This document shows, one piece after another, positions 63,111 to 64,000 of a stretch of DNA of 64,000 nt. The position numbers and the translations under genes were made by a program. The stretch comes from Emticicia sp965283955 (GTDB lineage: Bacteria > Bacteroidota > Bacteroidia > Cytophagales > Spirosomataceae). Below the pieces are notes generated by a model. The model did no database searches, was not told the origin of the DNA, and was given only the letters and a program-made list of their open reading frames with translations. The stretch is from the NCBI GenBank assembly GCA_965283955.1, contig CBDIQW010000001.1:2108001-2172000 (forward strand), read 5' to 3'. Every line of letters begins with the position of its first letter. Position 1 is the stretch's first letter.

Positions 63111-63830
63111 ATGAGCGAAAGGTTTACCCGCATGTTCTTTACATCGGTTCTTTTAGTCAACATCTACTTTTTTATAAAGATTGAGCCTAATGCACTAAAA
63201 AATCAAATGGATAGACTGCTGGCTCTATTTCTATTTCAATTCGACTACTTTTTTTTATTTATATATATTTCCTCCAAGATTTTAAAAAACTTTCAGAAAC
63301 CTTTAATGTTACTGGCCGTTTGCTACGGAGGACTTTTTATTATCGGACTTTCTTCGTTTGTTATTGTTGATGAAAAGGAATTTGATGTTGTTTATTCTTA
63401 TATCCAACCGATTTTAAGATTGATATTGGTGGGAATTTTCTTTGAAATGGGCATTAAAAAAATTACTTTATCCGACACCAGGAATTTACTTCTATCCATT
63501 TTAGGCCTAACTGGGGGTGTATTTTTCCTATATCTTCTAAATCTTTACCCAAGAACGTCCATGTTTTCTTTTAATTTCTATTGGATAGGAATAATGGTCT
63601 TTCTTCTTGTTGGAATTCAACTTAGGATTCATCAATTCAAAATTAGAATATTCTTTCTTGTGGGCTTGTTTTTTACGGTTATAGCCGATTTATATTATAT
63701 TCTACCACCAGAAGCACGAGTTTATGAACTCACCTATATGTTTATAAGAGTCATCAATACTTTCGGTGAGTTTCTAATCGTAAATCACATTCTACGATTC
63801 TATGCTTTTAAGGGAGGAGAGCATCTTTAG
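63111..63830 (+). CDS. Multi-pass membrane protein, unrecognised
   Basis: 239 residues with about eight hydrophobic segments (VLLVNIYFFIKI, LLALFLFQFDYFFLFIYISS, LLAVCYGGLFIIGLSSF, LLLSILGLTGGVFFLYLL, YWIGIMVFLLVGI, IRIFFLVGLFFTVIADLYYIL, and a final INTFGEFLIVNHILRFYAF). It resembles in outline the membrane parts of some sensory or YhhN-like proteins, but I cannot assign a family. It converges with the LytTR gene at the right edge, 3 bp apart, so no terminator separates them. Confidence 0.6.
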   Translation: MSERFTRMFFTSVLLVNIYFFIKIEPNALKNQMDRLLALFLFQFDYFFLFIYISSKILKNFQKPLMLLAVCYGGLFIIGLSSFVIVDEKEFDVVYSYIQPILRLILVGIFFEMGIKKITLSDTRNLLLSILGLTGGVFFLYLLNLYPRTSMFSFNFYWIGIMVFLLVGIQLRIHQFKIRIFFLVGLFFTVIADLYYILPPEARVYELTYMFIRVINTFGEFLIVNHILRFYAFKGGEHL

Positions 63831-63833
63831 GTT

Positions 63834-64000
63834 TTATTTCACCATCCAAATTTTCTTCAAAACCTCCATCAAATCATCACGATAATTGGCGGCGATTGGA
63901 ACAGCTTCTGTGCCTACCCAAACTTGATGACGTTCGATTTTTTTGACGTGGTTGAGATTAATCACAAATGATTTATGTACTCTGAAAAAGTCAGACTTTG
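63834..64000 (-). CDS. LytTR DNA-binding domain protein, C-terminal end (partial)
   Basis: The last 55 codons of a minus-strand gene: KSDFFRVHKSFVINLNHVKK, then IERHQVWVGTEAVPIAANYR and DDLMEVLKKIW. The pattern F-R-V-H-K-S-[FY]-[IV]-[IV]-N-L-x-H-[IV] followed by IPIA...YR is diagnostic of LytTR domains, the DNA-binding part of LytR/AgrA-type response regulators. The N-terminus lies beyond the window. Confidence 0.85.
   Translation of the reverse strand, partial: KSDFFRVHKSFVINLNHVKKIERHQVWVGTEAVPIAANYRDDLMEVLKKIWMVK

Noticed and set aside
62990..63184. Open frame of 64 codons after lutC
   Set aside because: It overlaps lutC and the start of the membrane protein in another frame and has no recognisable composition.
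1..64000. CRISPR array, prophage or classic anti-phage island
   Set aside because: No regularly spaced repeats, cas genes, phage structural genes or restriction-modification genes were seen; only the ParDE-like pair and the zeta-like kinase have possible defence links.

Overview
The window looks like a stretch of chromosome from a Bacteroidota bacterium, most likely order Cytophagales (Spirosomataceae-like: Emticicia, Arcicella, Runella and relatives). Reasons: two proteins carry C-terminal type IX secretion (T9SS) sorting domains; promoters follow the Bacteroidota TAnnTTTG pattern; purine-rich ribosome binding sites are absent; the DNA is AT-rich; and the families are typical of the group (DUF1501/DUF1553 cytochrome proteins, ThuA, a GH3-serine hydrolase fusion, DUF2490, a PorT-like barrel). 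The genus is inference only.

Layout. 0-6.3 kb: a HAD phosphatase cut by the left edge, a T9SS-exported SGNH esterase, and uvrA, which carries a palindromic repeat and two frame changes. 6.4-13.4 kb: a 'planctomycete-type' cluster (membrane/cytochrome c/LRR protein, PSCyt1-DUF1549-LamG-DUF1553 protein, Tat-dependent DUF1501 protein), interrupted by a REP-associated tyrosine transposase (RAYT) flanked by inverted REP hairpins. 13.4-15.2 kb: three small unrecognised genes and the remnant of a duplicated gene. 15.2-23.3 kb, minus strand: nrdA, a 500-bp AT-rich gap with two perfect DnaA boxes, thiamine pyrophosphokinase, a glycosyltransferase, a GDSL lipoprotein, a carotenoid-type membrane protein and a photolyase/cryptochrome. 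23.4-27.3 kb, minus: an operon of a di-haem peroxidase and two exported WD40 propellers. 27.5-36.5 kb: an M23 peptidase, a ThuA protein, a GH3-beta-lactamase fusion, a ParDE-like toxin-antitoxin pair, a PaaE-like reductase and a second T9SS protein. 36.5-39.8 kb: the rplM-rpsI-rpsB-tsf translation cluster with a strong promoter and a long leader. 39.8-49.7 kb: a zeta-like kinase with a 42-residue partner, an outer-membrane barrel, an RsmF-like methyltransferase, an alcohol dehydrogenase, a DUF6807 protein, a DUF2490 protein, typA, proB and tRNA-Arg(CCG). 49.8-58.7 kb: a mixed-charge repeat protein, a thioesterase, a methyltransferase, rhodanese, penicillin acylase, an OmpH-like lipoprotein, tatC, and doxX/hxlR/pnuC. 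58.8-63 kb: a rhamnose isomerase followed by lutABC, which fits catabolism of L-rhamnose through L-lactate. The right edge holds a membrane protein and the end of a LytTR regulator.

The most striking property is a set of single-base frame disruptions in otherwise intact genes: uvrA (two), the cytochrome/LRR gene, the RAYT, the DUF1501 gene, nrdA, the photolyase and lutB (two). Several fall in homopolymers and would each be repaired by one base, so draft-assembly errors are the simplest explanation. They are uneven, however: seven lie in 5-23.3 kb, none was seen from 23.3 to 61.4 kb, and two lie in lutB. I give the full reconstructed extent of these genes and state where the frame changes. I see no CRISPR array, prophage, rRNA or clear anti-phage island. 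The less ordinary material is the interrupted cytochrome cluster with its RAYT, the zeta-kinase operon, the peroxidase/WD40 operon and the DnaA-box region upstream of nrdA.
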